From Cryobacterium sp. (GTDB lineage Bacteria; Actinomycetota; Actinomycetes; Actinomycetales; Microbacteriaceae), in the NCBI GenBank assembly GCA_019638975.1, contig JAHBST010000011.1, positions 1-35,887 of the forward strand: DNA of 35,887 nt, in the 5' to 3' direction. Positions 23,472 through 33,306 of the stretch are shown in pieces. The position numbers and the translations under genes were made by a program. The notes under the pieces are model-generated. The model was not told where the DNA came from, made no database searches, and saw nothing but the letters and a program-made list of their open reading frames with translations. How positions within the stretch are numbered: position 1 is the stretch's first letter; each line of letters opens with the position of its first letter.

Positions 23472-24241
23472 CCGAGCTCGCCGATACCGACATCCGGTCT
23501 CGACGGCGTCGACTCCAGGGGGAAATTCTCATCGTGCTCGGGCTCTCGCTCGGCGCTTCCGCGATCTATTCGGTCGTCGCGATCGCCAACAGGCTGACCC
23601 AGACGACGGCGCTCTCCCAGCAGACCGCCACCCTCAACGCCCCGCTCAGCAATCGCGAGATCTTCGATCTCATCTACCAGTTCCTCGCCATCTTCTTCGA
23701 TCTTGTCCCCGTCGCGCTCGTCGGATTCCTCTTGTGGCAGGGAGCCAGACCGCACCTTGGAAGACTCGGAATCGACTTCCGGCACGTCGGCCGCGATTCG
23801 GCATCCGGCCTCGGCCTCGCGCTCATCATCGGTGTCCCCGGAATCGGCCTCTACGTGTTGGGTCGTGCCCTCGGCATCACCGTGAACGTCATCCCCACGG
23901 CGCTCGACCAGTACTGGTGGACGGTGCCCATCCTCTTGCTGTCAGCTGCACGAGCCGGCATCACGGAAGAAGTCATCGTCATCGGTTACCTTTTCGCGCG
24001 ATTGCGGGAACTGGGATGGAGCCGCTGGACGATCATCCTGTCCGCCGCCGTGCTCCGCGGGACGTACCACTTGTATCAGGGCTTCGGCGCATTCGTCGGC
24101 AACATCGCGATGGGCATTCTCTTCGGATGGCTCTACTCGCGGTACGGGCGCGTGCTGCCTCTCGTCATCGCGCACTTCATCATCGACGCGGCGATTTTCG
24201 TCGGCTATCCGTGGGCGGCAGCCACGTTCAACTGGCTTTAG
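23468..24241 (+). CDS. CPBP-family intramembrane protease-like protein
   Basis: A 257-residue integral membrane protein with about seven spans. CPBP/Abi motifs: Glu167-Glu168 in AGITEEVIVIGYLFARL, His201 in LRGTYHLYQGFG and His236 in VIAHFIIDAA. In the common motif EExxFRG the arginine is replaced by Ile172 here, so the first motif is only partly canonical. The family includes prenyl-protein-type (Rce1-like) endopeptidases; many bacterial members have no known substrate. It is coupled to the DUF393 oxidoreductase by ATGA and is convergent with gcvP. Confidence 0.86.
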   Translation: MTELADTDIRSRRRRLQGEILIVLGLSLGASAIYSVVAIANRLTQTTALSQQTATLNAPLSNREIFDLIYQFLAIFFDLVPVALVGFLLWQGARPHLGRLGIDFRHVGRDSASGLGLALIIGVPGIGLYVLGRALGITVNVIPTALDQYWWTVPILLLSAARAGITEEVIVIGYLFARLRELGWSRWTIILSAAVLRGTYHLYQGFGAFVGNIAMGILFGWLYSRYGRVLPLVIAHFIIDAAIFVGYPWAAATFNWL

Positions 24242-24261
24242 ACGCCGACGGTGGGGCCTTA

Positions 24262-27189
24262 TTAGGCGAACGCCTCCGGAGGCGGGCACGCGCAAAACAG
24301 ATTCCGGTCGCCCCACGCCTGATCGACGCGGCGCACGGGCGACCAATACTTGTTCCGCAGGAGGGACGTAACCGGGTAGGCGGCTTTCTCCCTCGAGTAA
24401 GCGTGCTCCCATTCCCCGACGAGGAGCGACCTCGCCGTGTGCGGCGCGTTGTGCAAGGGATTGTCGTCCGCAGGCCATTCGCCCGCGCCCACGGCATCCG
24501 CTTCGGCGCGTATTGCGATCATCGCCTCGACGAATCGGTCCAACTCGGCGAGATCCTCGCTCTCCGTGGGTTCGATCATGAGGGTGCCGGGAACCGGGAA
24601 CGACATGGTCGGCGCGTGGAATCCGAAGTCGATGAGCCGTTTGGCGACATCGTCGACCGTCACGCCCGTCGCTTCCGTGAGCGGGCGCAAATCGAGAATG
24701 CACTCGTGCGCGACAAGCCCGTTCTCCCCCGCGTAGAGCACGGGATAGTGCTCGCGCAATCGGACCGCGAGATAATTGGCGGCGAGGACCGCGGCGCCCG
24801 TCGCGTCGCGCAGCCCCTCCGAGCCCATCATCCGGATGTACGCCCACGTGATGGGCAGAATGCTCGGACTGCCGTACGGCGCGGCAGAAACGACATTGCG
24901 ATGTGAGTGCTCCGAAATGCCTCCATCGAGATCGACCGGCATGCCTTCCGGGATTCGATTGGGTCGCTGCGCCATCGGATGGCCCGGCAGGAACGGCGCA
25001 AGATGCGCCTTGGCCGCGACCGGGCCCACGCCGGGCCCGCCGCCGCCATGCGGAATGCAAAACGTTTTGTGCAGATTCAAATGCGAGACGTCTCCGCCGA
25101 ACTCGCCGAAACGCGCATAGCCCAGCAGCGCGTTCAGATTCGCACCATCGATGTACACCTGCCCGCCTGCGTCATGCACGGCTTTCGTGATCGCGCGGAT
25201 CTCATGCTCATAGACACCGTGCGTCGACGGATAGGTGACCATGAGCGCCGCGAGCTCCTGCGCGTGCTCGTCGACTTTCGCGCGAAGATCATCCACATCG
25301 ACGTTGCCGAGCTCATCGCACGCGACCACGACGACGTTCATTCCCGCGAGCACCGCGCTCGCCGCGTTCGTTCCGTGCGCACTCGACGGGATGAGGCACA
25401 CGGTTCGCGCGTCGTCCCCGCGAGAGCGGTGGTATCCGCGAATCGCGAGAAGCCCGGCGAGTTCGCCCTGACTGCCCGCGTTCGGCTGGAGCGAGACCGA
25501 GTCGTATCCCGTCACATCCGCGAGCCACGATTCGAGTTGCCCGATGAGTTCCAGATAGCCTTCGACATCCGCTTCGGGCGCGAACGGGTGCAGCCCCGCG
25601 AATTCGGGCCACGTGACGGCTTCCATTTCGGTGGCAGCGTTCAACTTCATGGTGCACGAACCGAGCGGGATCATGCCCCGATCGAGCGCGTAATCCTTAT
25701 CGGCGAGGTACTTGAGGTACCGCATCATGCTCGTTTCCGAGCGGTGCGTGTTGAACACTGGATGCGTCAAATAGCTGCTCGAGCGAAGAAGGCCTTTCGG
25801 GATCCAAGCGGAAAGCTCCGAATGCCCCGGAACGGTGCCCTCGAGCGTTTCGGCATCCGCGCCGAGAATCTTGGCAAGAACCATCAATTCGTCACGGCTC
25901 GTCGTCTCATCGACCGAAAACTGCACCCGATTGTCGTCGACGCGATGGAACAGGAATCCCGCCTCGTACGCGCGCGCCACGAGGTCGTCGGCGCTGCGGT
26001 CGGTCTCGAGCGTGAGGGTGTCGAAGTAGTTGCCGTGCACGATCGTGTGCCCGCCATCGGTTGCCGCGCTCGCGAGAAAACGGGTGTTGAACATCACTCG
26101 CTCGGCGATTGACTTGAGCCCTTCGGGACCGTGGTACACGGCGTACATTCCCGCCATGACCGCGAGGAGAACCTGAGCGGTGCAAATGTTCGACGTCGCC
26201 TTCTCGCGGCGGATGTGCTGCTCGCGCGCTTGCAGGGTCAACCGGAATGCCGGATGACCGTCGGCATCCTTCGACACCCCCACGAGACGGCCAGGGAGTT
26301 GCCGTTCGAGGCCGCTGCGAACCGCGAGATAACCCGCGTGCGGGCCGCCGAAACCCATCGGCACACCGAAGCGCTGGGTCGTTCCCACCGCGACGTCCGC
26401 CCCGAGCTCGCCCGGCGACGTCAAGAGCGTGAGGGCAAGAAGATCTGCCGCGACGATCGCGAGACCGCCCTGGGCCTTCACCGCGCCGATCACTTCCGAA
26501 GGGTCCCACACGCGGCCGGAAGCGCCCGGGTATTGAATGAACGCACCGAAAACGTCGATGTCGTCCGGCGGCGGCGACATGTCGTAGGCCGTGTAATGCA
26601 ATTGGATGCCGACCGCTTCCGCGCGATTTTCCAGCAAAGCTTTCGTCTGGGGCAGGGCATCCTCGTCGACGAGGAAGATGTTGGAGGCCGAGCCGGATGC
26701 CCGACGCGCCAGCAGCATCCCCTCGACGACAGCGGTCGACTCGTCGAGCATCGACGAGTTCGCCGTATCGAGACCCGTGAGCTCGGCGACCATGGTCTGG
26801 AAGTTGATGAGCGCTTCCAGGCGACCTTGGGAGATTTCCGGCTGGTACGGGGTATACGCCGTGTACCAGCTCGGGTTCTCGAGAACGTTGCGTTTGATGA
26901 CCGCAGGGGTGATCGTGTCGTAATACCCGAGCCCGATCATCGCGCGGTGGACTCGATTTCGCGCCGCGATGCCGCGCAACTCTGCAAGCGCCTCACGTTC
27001 GGTCGCCGCAGGCGGCAGAATGGATTCGGCGTCCGTCAACTGAATGGAATCCGGTACGGCGACCGCGAGGAGCGCGGGCACCGAGTCGTAACCGATCGCG
27101 GCCAGCATGGCCGATTGGGCATCCGCACCGGTGCCGATGTGGCGACCGGCGAACTCGCCGATCGACGTGGCGGAACTCGTCTCCATCAC
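24262..27189 (-). CDS. gcvP: Glycine dehydrogenase (decarboxylating), P protein
   Basis: A 975-residue single-chain P protein that decarboxylates glycine and loads aminomethyl onto the lipoyl arm of GcvH. The PLP lysine is Lys708 in [18 protein letters not shown]. The N-terminal half ([39 protein letters not shown]) and C-terminal half form the two pseudo-repeats of the family. The GTG at 27189 overlaps the gcvH stop (GTGA); ATG 27186 follows directly and is equally plausible. It is the last gene of gcvT-gcvH-gcvP. Confidence 0.96.
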   Translation of the reverse strand: MMETSSATSIGEFAGRHIGTGADAQSAMLAAIGYDSVPALLAVAVPDSIQLTDAESILPPAATEREALAELRGIAARNRVHRAMIGLGYYDTITPAVIKRNVLENPSWYTAYTPYQPEISQGRLEALINFQTMVAELTGLDTANSSMLDESTAVVEGMLLARRASGSASNIFLVDEDALPQTKALLENRAEAVGIQLHYTAYDMSPPPDDIDVFGAFIQYPGASGRVWDPSEVIGAVKAQGGLAIVAADLLALTLLTSPGELGADVAVGTTQRFGVPMGFGGPHAGYLAVRSGLERQLPGRLVGVSKDADGHPAFRLTLQAREQHIRREKATSNICTAQVLLAVMAGMYAVYHGPEGLKSIAERVMFNTRFLASAATDGGHTIVHGNYFDTLTLETDRSADDLVARAYEAGFLFHRVDDNRVQFSVDETTSRDELMVLAKILGADAETLEGTVPGHSELSAWIPKGLLRSSSYLTHPVFNTHRSETSMMRYLKYLADKDYALDRGMIPLGSCTMKLNAATEMEAVTWPEFAGLHPFAPEADVEGYLELIGQLESWLADVTGYDSVSLQPNAGSQGELAGLLAIRGYHRSRGDDARTVCLIPSSAHGTNAASAVLAGMNVVVVACDELGNVDVDDLRAKVDEHAQELAALMVTYPSTHGVYEHEIRAITKAVHDAGGQVYIDGANLNALLGYARFGEFGGDVSHLNLHKTFCIPHGGGGPGVGPVAAKAHLAPFLPGHPMAQRPNRIPEGMPVDLDGGISEHSHRNVVSAAPYGSPSILPITWAYIRMMGSEGLRDATGAAVLAANYLAVRLREHYPVLYAGENGLVAHECILDLRPLTEATGVTVDDVAKRLIDFGFHAPTMSFPVPGTLMIEPTESEDLAELDRFVEAMIAIRAEADAVGAGEWPADDNPLHNAPHTARSLLVGEWEHAYSREKAAYPVTSLLRNKYWSPVRRVDQAWGDRNLFCACPPPEAFA

Positions 27190-27572
27190 TCCCCTACCAG
27201 CGCGACGTAAGCGTCGAAGTCCATGAGCTCGGCAGAATCGAAGACGGTGGCATCCGCGACCTCGATCCTGATCATCCAGCCCGCTCCGAAAGGATCTTCG
27301 TTCACGAGTTCCGGCCGGCCCGTCACTTCGCCGTTGGCCGCGACGACCGTGCCATCGACGGGCGCGAACAATTCGCCCACCGACTTGGTCGACTCGATTT
27401 CACCGACGACTTTTCCCGACTGGATCGAACTGCCGACTTTCGGCAGTTCGACGAAGACGACATCGCCGAGCTTGTCCGCCGCGAAATCGGTGATGCCGAT
27501 CGTTGCCGTGTTCCCGTCGATGTCGAGCCACTCGTGCTCGGCCGTGAACTTGAAGGTGGTCTTGTCAGCCAT
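27186..27572 (-). CDS. gcvH: Glycine cleavage system H protein
   Basis: A 128-residue lipoyl carrier. The lipoylated residue is Lys63 in [18 protein letters not shown], and FTAEHEWL and ATIGITDFA are typical N-terminal strands. ATG 27572 lies 1 nt after the gcvT stop; the purine run AGAGAGAAG upstream may serve as a ribosome-binding site inside gcvT. The longer open frame is antisense-like and not conserved. Confidence 0.96.
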   Translation of the reverse strand: MADKTTFKFTAEHEWLDIDGNTATIGITDFAADKLGDVVFVELPKVGSSIQSGKVVGEIESTKSVGELFAPVDGTVVAANGEVTGRPELVNEDPFGAGWMIRIEVADATVFDSAELMDFDAYVALVGE

Positions 27573-27573
27573 G

Positions 27574-28722
27574 TCAGTTCTTCTCTCTCTTATAGAAGGG
27601 CAAAGCGGTGACGGTGGTCGGGACACTGGTGCCCCGCACGTCGATATCCAAATCTGTTCCCGGCGCCGAGAATTCCGGGTCGACAAAAGCCATGGCGATC
27701 GGATGCCCGAGCGTCGGTGAGAGGGCGCCACTCGTCACCGTCCCGACCACGGCCCCCTCGTGCAGGACGGGGTAGCCGGCGCGACCGGCTCGGCGGCCTT
27801 CCGACGTGAGTCCGACCAAAACGCGCGCGCCCGCCGGGGGGCCGGCTTCAGCCGCCGCGCGGCCCACGAAATCGCCGTCCTTCGTGAAGTGGACTGCTCG
27901 CGCGAGTCCCGCCTGGGCGGGCAGGATGTCTCGGCCGAGCTCGTGGCCGTACAGCGGCATCCCGGCCTCAAGGCGAAGCGTGTCACGGCTCGCAAGCCCG
28001 GCAGGGATGAGGCCGAATGGTTCTCCCGCTCTCATGAGCGCGTGCCACAGCTCTGGCGCATCCTTCGTGTCGAGGTAAAGTTCGAAACCGTCCTCGCCCG
28101 TGTACCCCGTACGTGCGATGTATACCGAGTTGCCGTTGAATCTCGCTGCGGTCGTCCAGTAATACTTCACGTCGCGCAGGCTCGCCTGGCCGTCCATGAT
28201 CTCGAACCCGTCGGTTACTTCGAGAATCTCGAGTGCGCGTGGCCCCTGGACCGCGATGAGCGCCGTCGTATCGCTGCGATCCTCCACACGAACGTCGAAG
28301 CCGGCCGCGCGCGCCGTGAGTGCTTCGACGACCGGATCGTGATTGCCGGCGTTCGCCACGATCAGATATTCGCCTTCGGCATTGTGGTAGACGATGAGGT
28401 CATCGATGATGCCGGCATTCTCGTCGAGGAGAAGGCTGTACTTGGCTTGCATGAGCGCGAGATTCGACATCTTGCCCGCGAGCGCATATTCGAGAAACTC
28501 AATCGCCTGCGGCCCCGTAACGCCGATTTCCGCCATGTGGGAAATATCGAACATTCCCGCGGCATTGCGCACAGCATGATGCTCAGCGAGGTCCGAGCCG
28601 TAACTGACGGGCATTTGCCAGCCCGCGAAATCGGTGAAGGTCGCGCCACCGTCGACGTGAATCTGGTGGAGCGGCGAGAGCCTCTCATCGGAGGGACGTT
28701 CTTGCGCGGGACTATCGGACAC
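27574..28722 (-). CDS. gcvT: Aminomethyltransferase, glycine cleavage T protein
   Basis: A 382-residue THF-dependent enzyme that releases ammonia and makes 5,10-methylene-THF. Family marks: FDISHMAEI, the GPQA region, [34 protein letters not shown] and the C-terminal barrel (residues about 290-380). GTG 28722 is preceded by AGGAG 5-6 nt upstream (28733-28729). A tandem glycine riboswitch occupies the leader, so the whole operon should be switched on by glycine. The protein starts with [20 protein letters not shown], somewhat longer than in proteobacteria. Confidence 0.95.
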   Translation of the reverse strand: MSDSPAQERPSDERLSPLHQIHVDGGATFTDFAGWQMPVSYGSDLAEHHAVRNAAGMFDISHMAEIGVTGPQAIEFLEYALAGKMSNLALMQAKYSLLLDENAGIIDDLIVYHNAEGEYLIVANAGNHDPVVEALTARAAGFDVRVEDRSDTTALIAVQGPRALEILEVTDGFEIMDGQASLRDVKYYWTTAARFNGNSVYIARTGYTGEDGFELYLDTKDAPELWHALMRAGEPFGLIPAGLASRDTLRLEAGMPLYGHELGRDILPAQAGLARAVHFTKDGDFVGRAAAEAGPPAGARVLVGLTSEGRRAGRAGYPVLHEGAVVGTVTSGALSPTLGHPIAMAFVDPEFSAPGTDLDIDVRGTSVPTTVTALPFYKREKN

Positions 28723-28753
28723 GAGTTCTCCTGGCACTGAAGCGGTGGAACTC
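28723..28753 (-). promoter_or_regulatory. Possible Shine-Dalgarno-sequestering stem of gcvT
   Basis: GAACTC immediately before the GTG (28728-28723) can pair with GAGTTC (28753-28748) directly after the second aptamer. The 19-nt loop contains AGGAG. Alternative pairing of GAGTTC with the aptamer end could free it. This is a candidate expression platform. Confidence 0.4.
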
Positions 28754-28935
28754 CCCCTCTGTCTTGAGCCTGAGAGTTTCACCGACTGACGTCGGCTTTC
28801 ACCGTGGGCGGAACCGCTTAAACGGTTCGCTCTCCAGAGCGGCCAGTTCGATGCGGTACTGGTGACCTGAGAGATTGGCGGGGAGGCTTGCTCCTTCGGT
28901 GCCACCGAGATGGTCGTCGGATGGCTCTCCCGCAT
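28751..28935 (-). ncRNA. Tandem glycine riboswitch
   Basis: Two aptamers on the gcvT sense strand. Aptamer 1 has GGGAGAG (28931-28925), GCACCGAAGGAGCAA (28902-28888) and AATCTCTCAGG (28876-28866). Aptamer 2 has CTCTGGAGAGCG, a hairpin with arms AACCG/CGGTT, CACGGTGAAAGC and AAACTCTCAGG (28779-28769). Arrangement, order and position before gcvT match the known glycine riboswitch, which usually activates gcv genes at high glycine. The second aptamer core is less canonical than the first. Confidence 0.93.
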
Positions 28936-28946
28936 CGTGTTGCGGC

Positions 28947-28964
28947 CCGATATTCGGTTATCGG
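28947..28964. promoter_or_regulatory. Palindrome between gcvT and the ion-channel gene
   Basis: CCGATA (28947-28952) and TATCGG (28959-28964) around TTCGGT. It lies just upstream of the riboswitch, where the gcvT core promoter should be, and 54 bp from the channel start. I find no clear -35/-10 pair for gcvT other than elements overlapping this repeat. Confidence 0.4.
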
Positions 28965-29004
28965 TCCAGCCTACCAACCGGATGCCGGAAATGCCCTCCC
29001 CCAC

Positions 29005-29010
29005 TAGGAT
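29005..29010 (+). promoter_or_regulatory. -10 box of the CASTOR-like gene (leaderless)
   Basis: TAGGAT, then 7 nt, then ATG 29018. Confidence 0.58.
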
Positions 29011-29017
29011 TGCGGCC

Positions 29018-30907
29018 ATGCCACAACGGGGTGCACCACCCGCGCGCTTGCGCGATCGATTTCGCTACTGGTTCGACAATGTCATGGCTCGCGGAACGAT
29101 CGCGGTCATGGGACTTCTTGCGCTCGCGACTCTCGCGTTCATCGTGCTTGTCGCGATCGTCGTCATGGTCTTCGGAATGTTTCCGAGGGGTGAGCATTCG
29201 CTGACCTTTTTCGAAGTGCTGTGGGGCAACCTCATGCGCACTCTCGACCCCGGCACGATGGGCGGCGACGAAGGCTGGGCATTCCGGGGCGCGATGCTCG
29301 TCGTGACGGTCGGCGGCCTCATCATCGTCGCGAGCCTCATCGGCATCATTTCGAGCGCCTTCGATTCCAAAGTGGAGGACTTGCGCAAGGGCAAGTCGAA
29401 AGTTCTCGAGGCCGATCACACGCTGATTCTCGGGTGGAGCAAGAAGGTCCTCCCCATCGCGAGCGAGATTTGCATCGCCAACGAATCGCGGAAACGGCCC
29501 GCCATCGTGGTTCTCGCCGATCGAGACAAAGTCGAGATGGAGGATGAACTGAGGGCTCAATTGCCGCGACGAACCCGCACTCGGATCATCGTCCGCAAAG
29601 GCGACCCGATGGACCTCGGCGACCTCGAGCTGGGGAATCCGCACACCGCGCGCAGTATCATCCTCGTGGCCCCGGAGGAGAGCGATGACCCCGATTCGGT
29701 CGTCATCAAAATGGCCCTCGCACTCACGAACAATCCGCGGCGGGGAAGCCGGCCGCTCGACATCGTCGGCGAACTGCAGGATGCGCGAAACCTTGAAGCG
29801 GCTACTCTCGTGGGTCACGACGAAGTCAGTTGGGTTCTCGCGAGAGACCTCATCAGCCGCATTACCGTGCAAACCTGCCGGCAAAGCGGGTTGAGCAGCG
29901 TCTACACCGACCTCCTCGATTTCGACGGCGACGAACTCTATTTCGCCGAGGAGCCCGCACTGACGGGTTCAACATTCTTCGAGGCCCAATTGTCGTACGT
30001 CGACTCGTGCGTCATGGGTATCGTCTCCGCGGGGGCGGTACTCCTGAACCCCGATGCGGCGACGGTGATTGGCGCAGGCGACCAGCTCATCCACATCGCC
30101 GCCGACGACAGCGCCATCCATCTTTCCACCCCGGGCGTTCCCGATTCGTCCGCCGTGAACGACGATGTCGCAATCGCGCGCCGCCCCGAGCGCACTCTCG
30201 TGCTCGGCCTCAACTCAGACTTCCGAACGATCATGAGGGAACTGAACGAGTACGTTGTCGAAGGATCCAGCACGACGGTTGTCGCGGATGTCGACCCGCC
30301 GGAGTTCCTCCTCCGCAGCAACATGACCGTCAATTTCGTGCGCGGCGACACGACGAGCCGATCCGTCCTCGAATCTCTCGACGTTCCTTCCTTCGACCAC
30401 ATCATCGTTCTCGCCTACAAAGGGCTGGGCGACAATCAGAGAGCGGATGCGAAAACGCTCGTGACTCTACTTCATTTGCGTGAGATCGGTGACAAAGCCG
30501 GCACCGAGCTCAACATCGTGAGCGAAATGCTCGACGACCGGAACCGCGAAATCGCGGAAGTCACGAAGGCAGACGACTTCATCGTGAGCGACAAGCTCAT
30601 CAGTCTCGCACTCTCGCAGTTGTCGGAGAACCGCCAGCTTGCCCGCGTCTTCGACACACTGTTCGACAGCGAGGGAAGCGAAATTTACCTCAAGCCGGCC
30701 GAGCGATACATCCGGCCCGGCCAGGTCGTCGATTTCTATTCAGTTCTGGAGGCCGCGCGTCGGCGAGGCGAGACCGCGATCGGCTATCGCCTCGCCGAAC
30801 ACGCCCATGATTCCTCGAACGGATACGGTGTCCGGCTCAATCCCTTGAAAACGGAAGCCATCACTCTGACGGCCGCCGACAAGGTCATCGTTCTCGCCGA
30901 AGGCTGA
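29018..30907 (+). CDS. CASTOR/POLLUX-like putative ion channel
   Basis: A 629-residue membrane protein. Residues about 24-53 form the first span, a pore-loop-like region follows (HSLTFFEVLWGNLMRTLDPG, then TMGGDEGWAFRG), and AMLVVTVGGLIIVASLIGII is the second span. The rest is cytoplasmic: an RCK/TrkA_N-like Rossmann unit starting DHTLILGWSKKVLPIASEI and a second one starting ERTLVLGLNSDFRTIMREL. This order is that of the plant CASTOR/POLLUX (DMI1) channels and their actinobacterial relatives. Ion specificity and ligand are unknown. ATG 29018 follows TAGGAT and 7 nt. The far-upstream open frame is antisense to the riboswitch. Confidence 0.88.
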   Translation: MPQRGAPPARLRDRFRYWFDNVMARGTIAVMGLLALATLAFIVLVAIVVMVFGMFPRGEHSLTFFEVLWGNLMRTLDPGTMGGDEGWAFRGAMLVVTVGGLIIVASLIGIISSAFDSKVEDLRKGKSKVLEADHTLILGWSKKVLPIASEICIANESRKRPAIVVLADRDKVEMEDELRAQLPRRTRTRIIVRKGDPMDLGDLELGNPHTARSIILVAPEESDDPDSVVIKMALALTNNPRRGSRPLDIVGELQDARNLEAATLVGHDEVSWVLARDLISRITVQTCRQSGLSSVYTDLLDFDGDELYFAEEPALTGSTFFEAQLSYVDSCVMGIVSAGAVLLNPDAATVIGAGDQLIHIAADDSAIHLSTPGVPDSSAVNDDVAIARRPERTLVLGLNSDFRTIMRELNEYVVEGSSTTVVADVDPPEFLLRSNMTVNFVRGDTTSRSVLESLDVPSFDHIIVLAYKGLGDNQRADAKTLVTLLHLREIGDKAGTELNIVSEMLDDRNREIAEVTKADDFIVSDKLISLALSQLSENRQLARVFDTLFDSEGSEIYLKPAERYIRPGQVVDFYSVLEAARRRGETAIGYRLAEHAHDSSNGYGVRLNPLKTEAITLTAADKVIVLAEG

Positions 30908-30912
30908 GGACC

Positions 30913-31371
30913 CTAGACGGGCTGAAGGGCCAGCCGAACGAGCGGCAATTCGAAATCGGGATCCCCGTCGTGAAGCGCGGTCATGATCCTGTCCAGTTCT
31001 TTCCATACTTTCGGATGTTCCGTCTGGTAAGTCGCGAGGAATCGTGCGGCATCATCCGGTTCAAGGATTTCCGCCGTCGCCGGGACCCGCCGGCGGAATC
31101 CGATGCTCACGTGACACGCCGGTTCGGCTTCGAGATTCTGGAACCATTGCGCGGTGCGGCCCAGCGCTGACGCGATGATCACTTCGTCGCGACTCGGGCA
31201 CGTAACAACCTCGAGGACCACGAATCGTCGCGCGCCGGACGTTCGGCCCACGTGTTCGAGCATCATGAGGCGGTGCCCGAAGACGAAGCCGAGCCCGGCG
31301 CGGTAGAGCGAGATCGGTGCCCGCATGATTCGACGATTGCGAAAAACTTTGGAAACGAACGAGCCTGCCAT
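30913..31371 (-). CDS. Nitroreductase/deazaflavin-dependent oxidoreductase (Ddn-like, DUF385)
   Basis: A 152-residue split-barrel protein with the family features RLMMLEHVGRTSGARRFVVLEVV, IIASALGRTAQWFQNLEAEPACHVSIG and an FLATYQTEHPKVWKEL tail region. Relatives bind cofactor F420 or act as quinone/nitro reductases; membership is clear but F420 use is inferred, and no F420 biosynthesis gene is in the window. ATG 31371 follows TAGCGT and 6 nt, so it is probably leaderless. It lies 5 bp from the channel gene (convergent) and is divergent from the acyl-CoA dehydrogenase. Confidence 0.87.
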   Translation of the reverse strand: MAGSFVSKVFRNRRIMRAPISLYRAGLGFVFGHRLMMLEHVGRTSGARRFVVLEVVTCPSRDEVIIASALGRTAQWFQNLEAEPACHVSIGFRRRVPATAEILEPDDAARFLATYQTEHPKVWKELDRIMTALHDGDPDFELPLVRLALQPV

Positions 31372-31377
31372 GCTTTC

Positions 31378-31383
31378 ACGCTA
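31378..31383 (-). promoter_or_regulatory. -10 box of the deazaflavin-type oxidoreductase (leaderless)
   Basis: TAGCGT on the minus strand, 6 nt before ATG 31371. Confidence 0.55.
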
Positions 31384-31481
31384 CTCCCTGCGTTTCGTGG
31401 CGACCGACAACGAAATCCGGTGCCGCGACCACGGCGGTTGAGGTTGCCGACAACCGCTTCGGATCCCACAGCAAGCCGGGC

Positions 31482-31487
31482 TACTCT
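31482..31487 (+). promoter_or_regulatory. -10 box of the acyl-CoA dehydrogenase gene (leaderless)
   Basis: TACTCT, then 7 nt, then ATG 31495. Confidence 0.58.
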
Positions 31488-31494
31488 GACAAAC

Positions 31495-33267
31495 ATGAGC
31501 GAATACCGACCACCGATCTCCGACCTGATGTTTTCACTCGAACACGTTGTGGGATACCCGAAGGTTGCGGCCCTGCCGGGCTTCGAGCACGCCGACCTCG
31601 ATACGGTTCGCGACATCCTCACCGAGTCGGGCTCATTCATGTCCGACGTCGTCGCGCCGACCAATCGCGACAGCGACATCGTCGGGGCACGCCGAAACGA
31701 CGACGGCAGCGTCACGACTCCGCCCGGCTACATCAAGGCCTACCACGCGTATGTCGAGGCGGGCTGGGGCGGCGTTCCCTTGCCAGAAGAGTTCGGCGGC
31801 GGCGGCTTTCCGCGCACGATCGGTCTCATCCTTCAGGAAATGATGCTCTCTGCCAACATGGCGTTCGCGCTGTGCCCGCTCCTCACGCAAGGCGCCATCG
31901 AAGCCCTCCTGAATTATGGAAGCGACGAGCAGAAGAAGACGTATCTGCCGAAGATGGTGACGGGCGAATGGGCCGGCACCATGAACCTCACCGAACCTCA
32001 AGCCGGAACGGATGTCGGCGCGCTCACGACACGCGCGGTCAAGAACGACGACGGCACGTATGCCATCACCGGTCAGAAGATTTTCATCACGTTCGGCGAA
32101 CACGACCTGAGCGAGCAAATCGTGCATCTCGTGCTCGCCCGCACGCCCGGAGCGCCCGAGGGCACGAAAGGTATTTCGTGCTTCATCGTGCCCAAGTTCC
32201 TCGTGAACGAGGACGGTTCGCTCGGCGAGCGCAATGCGGTCGAGTGCCTCTCGCTCGAACACAAACTCGGCATCCACGGCTCCCCCACGTGCGTCATGAA
32301 CTACGAGGGCGCGACCGGATACCTCATCGGCGAGGAGAACAAGGGAATGCGCATCATGTTCGTCATGATGAACAGCGCGCGGCTCTCCGTCGGAATGCAA
32401 GGGGTCGCCGTCGCCGAACGCGCGTACCAGCAGTCGCTCAGTTATGCGCAAGAGCGCCGCCAGGGACTCGCGATCGGCGCCAAAGGCAAAGACTCAGCGA
32501 TCATCGAATTCCCCGACGTGCGCCGCATGCTCATGACCCAGAAGTCGTACCTTGAAGCGGCGCGCCACCTCATGCTGCTCAACGCCGTCCACGTCGACAT
32601 CAGCACGAACGACCCGGACGAATCCGTGCGTACCCGGGCCGACGAGATCGTGGGCATCCTGACCCCGATCTGCAAGAGCTTCGGCACGGATCTCGGCAAT
32701 GAGCTCACGTCGATCGCACTCCAGATCCACGGCGGCATGGGCTTCATCGAGGAGACCGGCATGGCGCAGTACTACCGGGACGTTCGCATTGCCGCGATCT
32801 ACGAAGGCACGAACGGCGTGCAAGCGGCGGACCTCGTGGGCCGCAAGCTCGGCGTCCGGCGCGGGTCGTCGTTCACCGAATTCATCGCAGAGATCGGCTC
32901 GCTCGATAAGGACCTCGCGAAGGCCGGAAAGGGCTTTGCGAGCATCCGCTCGAATCTTGCCTCGAGCGTCGAAGCGCTCGGAAAGACGACGAACTGGATG
33001 CTGCGGCACGGCCTGCAGGACCCGAATTCGATTCTCGCCGGCTCATCCCCCTACTTGCGGATGTGGGGCGTGACTCTCGGCGGCTGGTTGCTCGCGAAAG
33101 GAGCGCTCGCGGCGGCGCAGTCCGGCGACAAGAAGCTCGCCGAGGACAAGCTCGTGCTCGCGCGGTTCTACGCCGAGCAATTGCTGCCGCAAGCGGCCGC
33201 GCTGCAGGGCGCCGCAACGGCGGGCAAGGACGACTTGTTCGCGCTCGACGCGGCGGCTCTCGCCTAG
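31495..33267 (+). CDS. Acyl-CoA dehydrogenase with C-terminal extension
   Basis: A 590-residue flavoenzyme of the longer ACAD type (FadE5-like). It shows MNLTEPQAGTDVGAL (FAD/substrate loop), YAITGQKIFITFGEHDL, the LQIHGGMGFIEETGMAQYYRDVRI region and the catalytic Glu437 in IYEGTNGVQAADLVGRKL. After this come about 140 residues (FTEFIAEIGSLDKDLAKAGK and onward) forming the ACAD C-terminal helical domain. It performs the first step of fatty-acid beta-oxidation; chain-length preference is not predictable. The start is supported by a leaderless -10 box. Its neighbour on the left is the divergent Ddn-like gene. Confidence 0.94.
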   Translation: MSEYRPPISDLMFSLEHVVGYPKVAALPGFEHADLDTVRDILTESGSFMSDVVAPTNRDSDIVGARRNDDGSVTTPPGYIKAYHAYVEAGWGGVPLPEEFGGGGFPRTIGLILQEMMLSANMAFALCPLLTQGAIEALLNYGSDEQKKTYLPKMVTGEWAGTMNLTEPQAGTDVGALTTRAVKNDDGTYAITGQKIFITFGEHDLSEQIVHLVLARTPGAPEGTKGISCFIVPKFLVNEDGSLGERNAVECLSLEHKLGIHGSPTCVMNYEGATGYLIGEENKGMRIMFVMMNSARLSVGMQGVAVAERAYQQSLSYAQERRQGLAIGAKGKDSAIIEFPDVRRMLMTQKSYLEAARHLMLLNAVHVDISTNDPDESVRTRADEIVGILTPICKSFGTDLGNELTSIALQIHGGMGFIEETGMAQYYRDVRIAAIYEGTNGVQAADLVGRKLGVRRGSSFTEFIAEIGSLDKDLAKAGKGFASIRSNLASSVEALGKTTNWMLRHGLQDPNSILAGSSPYLRMWGVTLGGWLLAKGALAAAQSGDKKLAEDKLVLARFYAEQLLPQAAALQGAATAGKDDLFALDAAALA

Positions 33268-33306
33268 CCGACGGCTCGTGCCGGGCCGCGACGCGTCGCC
33301 CTCGCG

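Noticed and set aside
24907-26112. Long plus-strand frames opposite gcvP
   Set aside because: Arg-rich shadows without motifs; gcvP is continuous and complete.
28799-28830. AACCG...CGGTT inverted repeat taken at first as an operator
   Set aside because: It falls inside the second glycine aptamer and is explained as one of its stems.
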